A stretch of 64,000 nucleotides of DNA from Cryptomeria japonica (taxonomy: Eukaryota > Streptophyta > Pinopsida > Cupressales > Cupressaceae), in contig NC_081412.1 of the NCBI RefSeq assembly GCF_030272615.1, positions 698,286,656 to 698,350,655 on the forward strand, given 5' to 3'. The notes beneath the pieces are model-generated. The model worked only from the letters and a program-made list of their open reading frames with translations. It did no database searches and was not told the DNA's origin. Shown here piece after piece: positions 21,308 to 32,993 of the stretch; positions within the stretch are counted from its first letter, which is position 1, and each line of letters opens with the position of its first letter. Made by a program: the position numbers and the translations under genes.

Positions 21308-21357
21308 TCAATCTCGTATTCATATTGATTATCCAATCTCTATGAATACGAGATTGA
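21308..21357. repeat. Perfect 17-bp inverted repeat
   Basis: TCAATCTCGTATTCATA (21308-21324) is the exact reverse complement of 21341-21357, with a 16-base loop. It lies a few bases before the 3' end of the PPR copy. It could form a hairpin in RNA or be the remnant of a small palindromic insertion. Confidence 0.7.
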
Positions 21358-21364
21358 CTGATTT

Positions 21365-22310
21365 TCATACCCTGTAGGAATCCACTCCTTGTAAAACCAT
21401 AAAACTGTGATTAAGGAGTGAGCGTTCAATTTTGTCGCAGCAATCCCTTCCTCCCGTATACGCGCGTGTTGATTGTTCACATGAGATCACATCTCTTTGC
21501 GGCATCGTATCAAATAATTCATGAGCCTTGTCCATGTTTCCACATTTTGCATACATGTCAAGCATGACATTTGCAAGTACAACACCTAACAAAATTCCTC
21601 TATCTGTTATGCTTTGATGGATGTCCATACCCTGTTCCAAAGCTCCCATTTTTGCACAAGCAGGGAGGATGTTGGCAAAGGTTGTGGAATTTGGCTTTAT
21701 GCCTGTTAATTTCATTTGCTTGAAAGTGTCTAAAGCCTTTTCGACAAATCCATTTTGTGCATATCCAACAATCATTGTAGTCCACGAGACAACATTTCTT
21801 TCAGGCATTCTATCAAACAATTCGCGTGCCTTGTCTATGCTTCCACATTTTGCATACATGCCTACCAGGGCAGTTGCAACTACAACATCTGACAAAATTC
21901 CTCTATCCTTTATGCTTCGATGAATGTCCATACCCTGTTCCAAATCTCCCATTTTGGCGCAGGCAAGGAGGATAGTAGCAATGGTCGTGGAATTTGGCTT
22001 TACACCTGCCGATTGCATTTGCTTGAAAGTTTCTAAAGCCTTCTCAACAAATCCATTTTGTGCATATCCGGCAATCATTGCAGTCCAGGAAACCACATTT
22101 CTTTGAGGCAATCCATCATACAGTTCCCGTGCCTTGTTTATGATTCCACATTTTGCATACATGTCTAATAGAGCAATTGCAACTACATTTGACAAAATTC
22201 CTCTATCTTTTATGCTTTGATGGATGTCCATACCCTGTTCCAAAGCTCCCATTTTGGCACAGGCTGGGAGTACGCTGACAAATGTAACTAAAGAAATGCA
22301 ATGATCAGCT
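21365..22310 (-). pseudogene. PPR protein fragment (PLS type), truncated at both ends
   Basis: Pentatricopeptide repeat proteins bind organellar RNA, and PLS types usually act in RNA editing or splicing. Three successive P-L-S triplets of 100-101 residues are seen, each with MGALEQGMDIH or a variant, YAKCG, ARELFDRMP, NVVSWT, GYAQNGFVEKAL and KPNSTT. The open frame continues upstream of the first Met to about 22310 (SLVTFVSVLPACAK), so the ATG at 22252 is not the true start. After DVIS the frame diverges from the family. No E or DYW domain follows. PLS PPR proteins normally have 400-900 residues, so at about 310 this is a partial, probably dead copy. The three units are very alike at DNA level. 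Confidence 0.8.
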
Positions 22311-22980
22311 CCAAAGACATCAAACCACTACTAACAAAACCGAGAAATATGATAGGGAATAGTATGAGTTGTCCTAAAATAAAATATTTTATTTTCAATT
22401 TCAACTAAAACATAATTACTCAGCCATTTAATGTTATTAATAAATGTTTAATTTATGAAAGAGATAAATGGTTGGCCACAAGTACATGAGTTACTAAATG
22501 CACACAAATAAGTGAATTTGATATTCAAAACTATCTACAATTAATTCAATTCTTGTCCATTAGTCATTTATGTTTGCAATAACCATCTTTCTTTGTTTTT
22601 CTTAATCTTTATTCATAGTTATGTGCATATTTCACATTCTATAATTAGGATATCAATTGCTATAGCTGAACACTAGCATGATGTTTGTGTTGTGGTATAG
22701 ATGTGTGGAAACATAATTATGGGATTGTTATATTATAGAGATCATAAATCTAGATATCGCATATTAGTTCTAGCTCTTCTTGGATTGAGTCTAAAGTTGA
22801 CATACAGTCATAAAGCCATTATTAGCAGATCTATCCATTTTTAGTAAAGAGAATTGAGAAATTCATTTTGATATTGAGAGTTTCTTATCTATTTACCTAT
22901 TGATCATTATTAAGCCATAATATTTAGATCTATTTTTCTCTCTTGCAAAACCCCTGTAAGTGTCCTAGATTGTCCCTACT
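22311..22980. other. Non-coding stretch, nothing recognised
   Basis: AT-rich sequence with no useful frame on either strand. Confidence 0.5.
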
Positions 22981-23640
22981 ACTCACTCTTCAATGAAATA
23001 GTGGAGTTCTCAAGATTTGTTGCACAAGATGGTGTTGAACGTATCAACAAGGCTAGCATGGAAGGCATGTTCAAGCTTCCACTTGTACAACTTACAACAA
23101 ATGATTTGTTGATAGAAGAAATTCTTGAAATAGGGATACAATCGAAAGACAAGTAAGTACATACAAACCTCCTCAGTTGAAAGTAAAATCTGTGTATAAA
23201 AAGAGTACATTGAATCCCAATCCATCAAAGAATTTTATTACCAGGTCTACATTAAGCACATTGTTGTTCCTAGAATGAAAACAATTGAGTTAACTTTAGA
23301 ATATGACCCCCAACAAACTTTCCAGACCAAAATGTTATTTGCATTCCCTCCTGAAGAGATTGAATATATTAGGAGACACAAGGATGTTAATTTTGTGCAT
23401 TTTGGTGCTATTCAAGTCACAAAAGGGTCATGTATTCCTGAAAATTTAGACTTGTATCATATCTTGCACTCTATGACTATCATCAAGTTGACTATAATAA
23501 TGCTTGTCAATTTTCTAGTCTATCTAGATTGACCAAAAACTATATGTGTTTTACCTTTTCCCAAAATCTTATTGCTCATGCAAGAGACAAAGCTCATGCA
23601 AAAGTTAAGTATGGTTCTTTAAATTGTTTGGGGGGGGGCG
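22981..23640 (+). pseudogene. Possible endogenous pararetrovirus movement-protein relic
   Basis: One plus-strand frame from about 22985 (EFSRFVAQDG onward) reaches a stop at about 23154. A second open stretch, about 23205-23532, includes PPEEIEYIRRHKD then VNFVHFGAIQV. The pattern of aromatic, V/I-H-F/I-G-A/L-I/V-Q-V resembles the conserved core of 30K-type movement proteins of caulimovirids. These relics are common in plant genomes. After this core the reading frame shifts and decays. A G-run follows at 23628-23645. There are several breaks, so it cannot encode a functional protein. The family call is tentative because only the core motif supports it. Confidence 0.4.
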
Positions 23641-24639
23641 GGGGTTAGTTCTCTTTATGGGTTGAATATGTTTGGAAAATTCAAATATGTCATAGTCCAA
23701 ATACAAATCCTGTATTCCATGATGAATACCAATAATCCTTACATTCCTAGATAGTTGGCCTTATGTTAGAACTCTTAACGGAGAAGTTTAACTCCATAAA
23801 GGTTACATAAACACAATAGAGATACCGATGGAGACTTAATTGGATGTAGCATGTCGCACCAAAGTTGTTAGAGTATGCTAAGTTAGTACATAATGTTTCC
23901 TAAAGCCACATTAGTATTTTACCCAGATCATTATCTACCAAAACTAACTATAGTAATCCTTTTGAGGATTCATTTCATGGTGCTAGATCTTCATTTAGTT
24001 CCACTTCTTGTTGGAGAAAAGAACAGTTATTTCTTGAGGTAGATGAATATCCCATCAGCAAAGGACAAGACCCTTTCTAGAATATAACAAATTCTACTCC
24101 AACAAAAGATCATGGGGGTTTCACTAGAGATATTGAATAAGAGATAGACTTCTACTGCTGCATTAAAAGCATTGGCATGTTCTTCATTTATTGATGTAAA
24201 CTCTCTGTGACGCCACCACAACCAACAAAGGTGTAAAAAGTTGTTTGCAATGCATGTATTTTTAGGATTGTCCTTTGAGAAAATAGAATTCAAGTATGGA
24301 AGCAGGATCTACCAGCTCCTGAGGGAATCTTGATGAAAAATAATTGTAAAATATTTGGGCGAGCTTATATGCAAAAACTCATGCTTCCTGATGGGTTTAT
24401 GTCTGATTGTTTCTTTTGTATGGAGGCAGGTGCAGTATCTTTCCTGTAAACAAAAGATTATATCCTAGAATATTTTATATCATTACAAGATTAATATTAC
24501 AATTTTGCTATTTATCATAATCCAGAAGTGAGTATATCTAGCTTTCAACAATTGTAACTGGAAAGATAATAAAGCTATCAGTTTTAAGGAATTTTTGTCA
24601 GGGATCAATTGTTTTCTTTACTCATTCACAGCACGGGTA
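23641..24639. other. Non-coding stretch, nothing recognised
   Basis: No recognisable motif. The minus-strand frame 24027-24293 has no family signature. It may be decayed sequence of the same relic as 22981-23640, but I cannot show it. Confidence 0.4.
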
Positions 24640-24939
24640 TCAAATCAATACTGGGTACAATGTCAATGCTGAAATGGTACTGATTATACTGGTCTCAATG
24701 CAAACCTGACCATCTATAGAAGGAATAGGCATTATAGTTTGATTGATGAGAAATATAAGGTTTGTCTGATTACTCAAGGTCTTCATACATTGGGTATGTC
24801 ATATGTATGTTCATGGATAGCATTTGACATCAAGGAGACAGTAAAGAGACAAAACTCAGGCAGTAGCATATACCCAAATCCATGGGGAGATATAGAAGAC
24901 ATTTTCAAAGTAATATCTAAGCACAAAGCATCTTATTGA
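24640..24939 (+). other. Short protein-like frame, unidentified
   Basis: The plus-strand frame before and through 24739-24939 is open for about 85 codons with one upstream stop. It reads IYRRNRHYSLIDEKYKVCL and on to VKRQNSGSSIYPNPWGDIED. Composition is protein-like but I do not recognise a family. It may be a distal part of the relic at 22981-23640. Confidence 0.25.
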
Positions 24940-25184
24940 ATTTAGATTTCTAGTTTGCTTATGGTACATCACACAACATGAAAAACAAGAAATACTCAAT
25001 AAATAACAGGATTCATTGATCTAGTATTATCACAATCTACACTTGACCTTCAATATTTTCTCCTCCTAACACTATTTATCTATTAGAATAATATCTTTCT
25101 CTTTATGTTATTAATGGTCATTTAAGTTGTTTCTAATTTTTTATTTTTTTCTAATATTATCCATTACCTGTCAAGTACAGAACT

Positions 25185-25560
25185 CTAAAACCCGTGGCTA
25201 TTAAAATACATAAGACAACATTGTAGCATCTTATAATCATCTGTTATAAAACCAAAGCACTTGGGAGTGATTCTTTTGTTTGTCACAGTCCAGAAAACAA
25301 TGTCTACTGGAGCCTTGAATAACTGACTAGAAAGATTTTTAATTCCTTTTCTTTTTCCTTCTAATTTTTTCACTGTCACTTTCATCCTCCTAGTCAGGTG
25401 CCCTCGCCCTTTTCTTTCTTCTTGTTTTTTCATACTCATTGTCATGCTTTGAATTATTTTTCTTTCTTGGTGACTCCTTAATACTCTCATTGTTAGTTTC
25501 ACTCTCAGAATCTGACGAACCTGATGATGATGATGATGATGTTGGCGATGATGACCTTGA
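25185..25560. other. GAT repeat with opposed acidic and basic frames
   Basis: (GAT)6 at 25523-25540 lies in a plus-strand frame reading SESDEPDDDDDDVGDDDLDV and ending at a stop near 25580. The minus-strand frame 25185-25502 is Lys/Arg-rich. Either could be a decayed exon of an acidic or basic nuclear protein, but repeat expansion alone can explain both. It lies upstream of the SET-domain locus on the same plus strand. Confidence 0.3.
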
Positions 25561-25747
25561 TGTTCATGATGATGAAGAATGAAATGTATGAGGTATGTGA
25601 TTAGTATATTATCTATTTAATATTGACTTCTTGATATGATTTTTTTTACATAATTAATTCATTATGTTTTGAATTCTAATACCATTACATAATTAATTCA
25701 TGATGCACCTTTTAATATGGAGATGGAGATAGAGAGAGTGACTATTT

Positions 25748-25968
25748 ATGTGACATTTTTTAAACTGTGTTTATTTATGAAAATTGGATTGTTTATTAGC
25801 TATGCGATGGATGTTGATTTAAAATACATATGTGATGGATCACATGTTTATGATGATGCATGTGACATTTTTGAACTTTGTGTTTTTTTATAGAACATGG
25901 ATTGTTTATTACCTATGTGATGGATGGTGATTTATGATACATATGTGATAGATTACATGTTTATGATG
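25748..25968. repeat. 111-bp tandem duplication
   Basis: The segment from ATGTGACATTTTTTAAACTG (25748) recurs from ATGTGACATTTTTGAACTTT (25859). Both contain GGATTGTTTATTA-CTATG-GATGGATG and ACATATGTGAT. Shorter ATGATGACACAT echoes follow to about 26040. Confidence 0.7.
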
Positions 25969-26669
25969 ACACATGATATGTGATGCTAATTGTGATGCTC
26001 AATTGCATATATGATGACACATCATGTGATGCTTATGACACGTATGTATTTATTGTTTATCAACTTACAAATGTAGTAATGCTTATGATGCTCAATTCAT
26101 GGTGTTGATTTCAGGTATAGTCCATGTGCGATGTTGTCACCCTTGGTGGGAACAGGTCATTGACTACAGACATCGTCAAGCATTTAGTTGAGGATCCTGC
26201 ATAGTCTACATAAAGTAAAGGTAAGGAATTAAAAAATTTACAATGATTTTGATGACAACATCTTTTTATTATTTAATACTCTTTTTGTCTACAAAGTTCA
26301 TGTTGTTCATGTTGTGTACTATGTAATTTTTAGCTAACATAAGATAATTGAATTACATTGTACAGGACCCTGAACCCCTTTGACGAGGATCCTGCACAGT
26401 CTCATGGATGGATAGGTATAACTAGTCAATACACCCTATAGAAACAGTTTATTTTTTAAAAATTACTTGGAAAACAAACTTCCTCAGTTTTTTAAACCTT
26501 GACATTAGCAGCAAATCTAATACAGTTATCAACACTTGAGGCCCCAGTTGGACTTATTCTAATTTTCATCCCAAAATCAACTTTAGGGTTGACTTCTTCA
26601 TCAATATTACCCTCATTTGCAAAATTTCTCTCTCATTACCAATTAACTCTCTCATTTCATGGAGTGTAG

Positions 26670-27413
26670 GTACCCCCAAATAGGTATTTGTCAGATCTGT
26701 CTTCGTCGAGTGAGGAAAATGCTGGAATAGAAAATGAAAGTGACACATGTAGTAGGTCTACAATAGGGAGATCAACAAGAGGTCAAAAGATTAGAAGAAA
26801 ATTCAATAAACACATGAAATTTTTCCTTGCTCAAGGGGGGTCATGTTCTTATGATGATGAGACCAAAGGCGACATTGAGGTGCCACTGAGGTGCAAACAT
26901 CTACATAAACAATGGGTGCCCAAGGAACTTCCTCCAATAAACACTGATTTTTGTGTTAACGATAGGATATATCATATAGCACCTTCGTCGTTACATGGTT
27001 TAGGCTCATTTTCCATGGACGACATAAAGGTCTATTACAATAGAGTTGCTGAATTGATGGAGTTTGTTGGACCTTGTTACAATTACAATCATTGGATGCA
27101 GATTGTTAAATATAAAAAAAGTATGTGTAGGTATGCACTGTCAACAAATTATATACAACAGAAAGATAATGATCAAAGTAAAAGAGTGTTTGTATACATT
27201 TATGGTCGGCCAAAAGCAACAGGGAATATTGCAGGTTTTATAAATAGTACGCGACCTGGGTCAACTAATAAACAACCCAATTGCATATTTGAGGTGCACG
27301 AGGGAAATCGTGTATTTGTATGTGTGATAAAATCAATAAGTGCAGGCGAAGAGCTTCTAATCGATTATAGTTTGAATCGTATAGATATAAACAAAGTTAA
27401 TATCATGGGGGTG
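26670..27413 (+). CDS. SET-domain exon (histone-methyltransferase-like)
   Basis: SET domains transfer methyl groups to lysines, usually on histones. The open frame runs from 26670 with no ATG near its start (the first plausible start codon is a TTG at 26688), so it is probably an internal exon after the AG at about 26669. Counting from 26688, residues 1-60 are Ser/Glu-rich and basic. SLHGLGSF (101-108) fits the SET G-x-G cofactor loop, GNIAGFIN (179-186) the N-terminal half of the R-F-I-N-H-S-C block, and GEELLIDY (220-227) the C-terminal G-E-E-L-x-x-D-Y block. The N-H-S-C catalytic tetrad is replaced by N-S-T-R followed by an insertion, so activity is doubtful. A donor GTACGT follows at 27414. 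No pre- or post-SET Cys clusters are seen. Downstream exons on the same strand are transposase-like. Confidence 0.65.
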
Positions 27414-27549
27414 GTACGTACTATATACCATTTAAATTAACCAACCTCCAATTAATGAATCCAATATACCATTTTATTATGAAGTTTTTTTGCTAGGTCT
27501 ATTGGTTTAATTTCGCTAACGTTTTTTATATATTTTCTTTGTCACAAGC

Positions 27550-30463
27550 CGACATGGATCCATCACATATCGCAGACAGGGATGTAGCTTGCGACACTTC
27601 TACCGAGCAGGTAAACCTCATTGTAATTGTACAAATTAGATAGAAGCAAACTGTTACATTATTATGTTCTTTTTTTTAGTGATTTACACTAATTTTGTAA
27701 TTGTTAATGATATTCTTGACATAGATGGATGTTCGGGGAAAGGGAAAGGGAGTTGCAGTACCTGAGCACCTTTCTAGGGATGTGGAATCATTAGGGTTAA
27801 GCAATGATGACCCTGAAGATCCCACACACCTTATGAAATTCTTTAAAATGCCTCTTAGAAAAATTAGAAAAAAGATTGTTGCTTTGGCAGCTGTGCATCC
27901 TATTACTGATGAGATACGAGAGAGGGTGGAATTATTTCTTCGAATAACAGAAAACTTGCAAGTAAGAAGTAATGAAAGATTTAATTATAACAAAAGTTCA
28001 ATAATGGTTTATATTTTATTCTCTTTTATGTCATTAACTAAAATATGTACGTATTGTTTTTACAACAATTTATCCACCCTCATCAAAGTCGTTCCCACGA
28101 TCAGGGTATTGTAGGATCTTCAGGTGATGACGATTTTCTTGTATTATCACTTGCTTGGCATATCACTCTGAGTACCCAAAACACATCATACTTGATACTG
28201 TCAATTTTCAAAATAAAGGTTCATCATTGTTTACAATTCTTGCACTTTTCATATATTTAATGTATTATTCTTTAGGTGTTGTCAATGTTACTGTGCAAAT
28301 GTCGCTGCCGCCTCATCAGAGGTTACCCTCACCTATATTGCCAACTGCAATGTCGGCAACACATAGCATGCAGACATCCTCTAGTGCATGTCATATTGGC
28401 CCACCCACTGTTGGTAGATCCCTCTTTTGCTCTATCTTCTGTCATGTGTTTATTTCCCTTCAAGCGTTCTTTCTTGAATTCTAATGCTATTTCATAGTGG
28501 ATTTATTTTTTGCAGGAGGAGATGCACATGAGGATGTGCCAGAGGTGACTACTACTGATAACATACCATCATTTCCTGGATCTTCTCGTATTGCTAGTAC
28601 AGGAATGTTGCAGGCCACATTGGTGGTGAGCGACGAAGAAATGATTCCCTTAAAGATACAAAAGGTTCTAGGTACTTTAAAATTATTATTATATACTCTA
28701 ATTGTAATTTACTTTATGATCACTTGTTTTGGACTAATGATCCCATGAATTTTTTGTAGGCGATGATATTTTCTATAAACATCTTAGTGACATTGCATTG
28801 CAGATATTTGGGCCCACCATACGTAAAAGGTGGTACATCATATGTGAACTAACCCTAATCAACTTTTGATTTCATATCATTGCTAGAATAGTTTTCCTTT
28901 GATCCATTTCTTGAAGTGTAATAAATGTAGCTTCAGTTCATTTCTGAATCTAACAGGTTTGTTTTTGCTTTAAAAGGTGGAATGACCAAGGAAAAAGGTT
29001 AAAAGATGAATTGACAAACCAAATGGTTGAGTGGTTTGGAAATGACACCTTTGACAAAACCAAGCTCCTTGAAAAAGCTGGCACATATCTAAAGTATGTG
29101 AGGGACCAATATAGGACCCATTTGGAGAGGAACCTAAAGTATGAGCGTCCCCCATGATTCCAGAGAGGGAGTGGAAAGACCTGATTTTGGATGCCAAGGA
29201 GAGAATTGAAAGGAAAAAAGGAAATACACCACTAGACGCCAGAAGAAGGTACGAGATACTATTAAGAATGTAATTATGTACTAATTAATTACTCTTTATA
29301 TTTATATAATCTAACATATTTCAAACTTTTTATAGACTGAGTGACATGTCAAAGGCAACCAAGGCAAGGCAAGAAAAGCACGAGCAATACAAACTCGACT
29401 CTGGTGGTTACATGAAACTTGCTGCATGAATTGTAGGTATCTCATGTAAACGAAATATTGCATCAAAATATTAATAAATTGTAAATGTTTTTTTTTATCA
29501 AACAATGCAAGAAAAATTCACGGTACCAAGCAAAAATGCAGGGCTCTGAATTCAATAGAGAGCCCACAGAAGATGACAAGAGAATTGCCTACCAACAAGG
29601 CTATTCAGTCGTGGTTGATCGGCTACGAGAATTGAGTGGGCATACACAACATTCAAGTGCATCCATCACATAGGTAAATATGCTAAATGGAAGTTGTTTC
29701 AAATTGAATACTTTACCAATAATCTAATTGATGTTGAGTTCCAACATAAAGTGACTATATTTGTTTTAAATAAGCAAGCAATGATAACAATGTGTATGTC
29801 ATTGGAATGCAACCTGCTAATCGTGAAACACCACTTGCACATGAAGGTTCAAATGTGCATCCCAGTAGTGGAGGTATTCATTTGCTATTCAAATTTATTT
29901 ATTTAGCTATTAATACAATTAAACATCTTAATTTGTAATTAGAGTAGTGATTAATGTAACCTTTTTTGTTAATATTTTAGAGCATGTAGTCGGTGGTGAG
30001 CAAGTGGAGCATGATCTGGGTACACAACATCAAGAACGTGATGTTCCCCACTCAGGTAAAGAGGACCACTGTTATTGCTTTAAACAAATAATTGCAATTG
30101 GTGTTCAACATTAATGTAACCTTTAGTATTTCAACTCTAGATGATCTAGAGGGTGTTTAGCATGTTGAGGTTGAGGCTACACAAAATGATGTGGCCCCAT
30201 CAGGTAAAGAGCACAACAATTATGCTCTCTAAATTAATGAAATACTTGTAACAATAATTTTTTTTTTTTTGAATTTAACCCATTTCTTTGTTATTGCAGA
30301 GGACCCCCCTTCCCTTCAGTGTCCTTGTCCTCAGTATAGGACTAGGCATACATCGAGATCACGAGCAGTTGGCAGAACATCTGCAGAGGGGGGAAATGAT
30401 GAAGAAACCGATGTTCCACTTAGTGTTTTCATAGCTTCAAAGAAAAAACAAAGAAGGAAATGA
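27550..30463 (+). pseudogene. Multi-exon plant transposase-associated gene (Transposase_24-like), decayed
   Basis: A series of exon-like blocks with fitting splice sites follows the SET exon. They are about 27550-27609 (donor GTAAAC), 27725-27960 (MDVRGKGKGVAVPEH..., donor GTAAGA), 28277-28414, 28516-28671, 28760-28829, 28977-29248, 29336-29433, 29511-29672 and a last block to 30463 (basic tail KKKQRRK). The 28977-29672 part carries WNDQGKRLKDELTNQMVEWF, a W-K-D-L-I-L block and SDMSKATKARQEKHEQYKLD followed by SGGYMKLAA. This is the pattern of the plant transposase domain of En/Spm relatives. Breaks: a one-base deletion in a C-run near 29152, and a TGA after MKLAA near 29428. It may be co-transcribed with the SET exon. 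It could be a decayed transposon ORF or a dead domesticated gene. Confidence 0.55.
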
Positions 30464-30489
30464 TTGTAATCTAACTTATTTGATAATGA

Positions 30490-30735
30490 TTGATTTTTAT
30501 GTGTTAGTGAATGTAATTATGTGCTAATTAATGGTTATGGATGTTATGTGTTAATTAATATTGATGAATGTTGCATGTTAATTAATGTTAATCAATGTTA
30601 TGTGTTAATGAACGTTATGTGATATTAATAAATGAATTCTATATTTTATTAATGGTAGAAAGAATGAATGAATGAATGTTATAAGATGTTAACGGGGAAT
30701 TTAGAGTGATGTTTGGGGGGGGGGGGGGGGAAATG
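30490..30735. repeat. ATGTTATGTGTTAATTAATG repeats and a G-run
   Basis: Degenerate units of GAATGT(T/A)ATGTGTTAATTAATG follow the last exon (30490-30620), then GAATGAATGAATGAATG at about 30661 and a run of about 16 G at 30715-30730. They may be subterminal repeats of the transposon that carries 26670-30463, but no terminal inverted repeat was found. Confidence 0.5.
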
Positions 30736-31021
30736 AGTTTCCACCTTCATGTGGTTGGCCCTGTTAAGTAGAGAATATTAAACTATTCTCAAAACCAAGC
30801 GAAGCTCAACAAGATAACACACTTTTCAATATTTCATTATGTTGCACAGTTAATCTTATTGAATAATGTATATTGAATCTTAGTTGCAGGGTCCAACAGA
30901 GCCAACATGAACAACAACACCACAAGTTGCTGGGTATAATGAACTCTCATATTGTCTTGTCTATACACGAACAATATGAGTTGCTTATAGTGTTGATATC
31001 CAAGGTGGGACTGCAAAAGTT

Positions 31022-31115
31022 ATGAATATGGCTCATCCTTGTAAGTTTTTTTTATTACTTGTAAGTAATGAATATGCCTCATCCTTGTAAGTTTTTTTAT
31101 TACTTGTAAGCCATG
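31022..31115. repeat. 47-bp tandem duplication
   Basis: ATGAATATGGCTCATCCTTG plus a T-run and ATTACTTGTAAG is repeated once in direct orientation with few changes, and the start of a third copy follows. Confidence 0.7.
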
Positions 31116-32236
31116 AATATTGCTCTTTAGTTGATTAAAATCATTTTAGTGAATGAAAATCTTGATTATTATAGTGATATCTGCACTATCAATTCCAAAT
31201 TGAAACCCTTTCAGTGCATGCATGTTGTTTGCCAAAATGTCATCTCAAAAGTATCAGCAAACAAACATTGGCATTCACAAAATCAAGAAAGACAAACTAA
31301 AAATTAGCAATAGAGCATTCAAGTAAACTGTTTGTTAAGAAGCATAGTTGAAAAGGTGCACAAGAAATTGGTTTCAAAATAGGGGTAGACCATTACAAAT
31401 TGGCAACTTGGCATCACTTCTCTTCTTACTTCTCCTCAACCCTCTTGCTCTGCACTCTCACATTTTCACCTGGCACCTGCAACTCTCACTCTCACATTCA
31501 CAGTTGTCAGCTTCTTGCTCTTTGTTTTTGTGAGTTGAAACAAAAATAGGAGGTAGTTTTATAAAGTTGGTGGGGTTTGGGTGGGGCCCATAGGCTGTGA
31601 CGGTTTGACCTTGGGCATGGAGTTTTAAAAAAAGTTCTGATTTTTTTTAAATCACTTATGGGCTATTGGGATGGTCAGGAGGCTCTTGGGAGTCCCTCAA
31701 AAGTCTCAAGGATGTCCTAGAGATGTCTCAAAGATGATGGCATTGGATTGCACTGGGGTGGCAGGGGGACGCCCCATCTCAGTCCCTGTATTTTGAAGGT
31801 GTCCCCATTTCAAAAACAAACAGTTTTGGGGGAGGAAATGTCCTTGTGGAAACAGGAACCCAGTGAAGACATTAAGAGGGCATGAAGGCACAACCAGGGG
31901 CCATTGAGTAGAACACAAAGGGAAAATCTTGGAAACACAAGAGGAGGAGCACTTGGAGAAGAAGGTAGGGAAAATAGCAGTATGACCAATAGAGAAGCTG
32001 AACTCTGAGGGCAAACTACCAGAGATAGCAAGAAACTCTCCAACCAAAGCAGGGGAGACAAAACCAACAATCTCTGCTTAGGGAGGAGCTATAGACCCCA
32101 AATCTGAAGAAATAAACAAAGCTAAAGTAAGTGAATTGGATAACAACAAGAATGTAAAGTGCACCCCTGATTTGCTAACCAAAATGCTCAAAATTAAATG
32201 AAAATCTTTAATGAATACACAAACTATATACATATG
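31116..32236. other. Non-coding stretch, nothing recognised
   Basis: The overlapping minus-strand frames at 31706-32070 have no family motif. On the plus strand only short broken frames exist. No repeat boundary found. Confidence 0.45.
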
Positions 32237-32881
32237 CAGGCACACCATGGTTGAGATGGTCCAACTCCCTAGTCTCACTCTACGACTAAGCTCATGCCAT
32301 ATCTAAATCAAAGACATCTCAAATACATCATCGGTGGAAAGCTGCGAAATGCCATTTTCATACATAAGCAAGACATACACAATTGGGCACAATCACCAAG
32401 AGAACGGTAAAAAGTGTGTTTGAGATCATTTTCCTAATTGTGGTGTGGTCACGAAGAGATCACTGTAAATTTGTCAACCTTAATGTCATTTTCATACATA
32501 AGCAAGACATACACAATTGGGCACAATCACCAAGAGAACGGTAAAAAGTATGTTTAAGATCATTGTCCTAATTGTGGTGTGGTCACGAAGAGATCACCAT
32601 AAATTTGTCCATAATTAGGAAAATGATCTCAAACACAAGGTTGACAAATTTATGGTGATCTCTTCGTGACCACACCACAATTAGGACAATAATCTCAAAC
32701 ACACTTTTTACCGTTCTCAACGTGATTGTGCCCAAATGTGTATGTCTTGCTTATGTATGAAAATGGCATTTTGCACCTTTCCACCGACGATGTATTTGAG
32801 ATGTCTTTGATTTAGATATGGCATGAGCTTAGTCTTAGAGTGAGACTAGGGAGTTGGACCATCTCAACCATGGTGCGCCTG
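32237..32881. repeat. 645-bp foldback (long inverted repeat)
   Basis: The left arm 32237-32482 starts CAGGCACACCATGGTTGAGA. The right arm 32639-32881 is its reverse complement, ending TCTCAACCATGGTGCGCCTG. Arms of about 245 bp are highly similar with scattered mismatches. The left arm is followed by a direct duplication of its inner 134 bp (unit starts at 32349 and 32483). The loop region 32611-32638 is a further short inverted piece of the arm. A transcript would form a long, nearly perfect hairpin. No open frame and no clear target duplication. Confidence 0.85.
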
Positions 32882-32993
32882 ATCATATTAGCTTGAAACC
32901 ATGTGCCTCATATTAGCCTCAAACCTATGCCCATACTGGTAGGTGGTGGGGATAGAATATCATTCACTGTACATATCAATGATTGGATAATAA

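Noticed and set aside
31706-32070. Two overlapping minus-strand frames rich in Ser, Leu and Phe
   Set aside because: No motif, and hydrophobicity explained by base composition.
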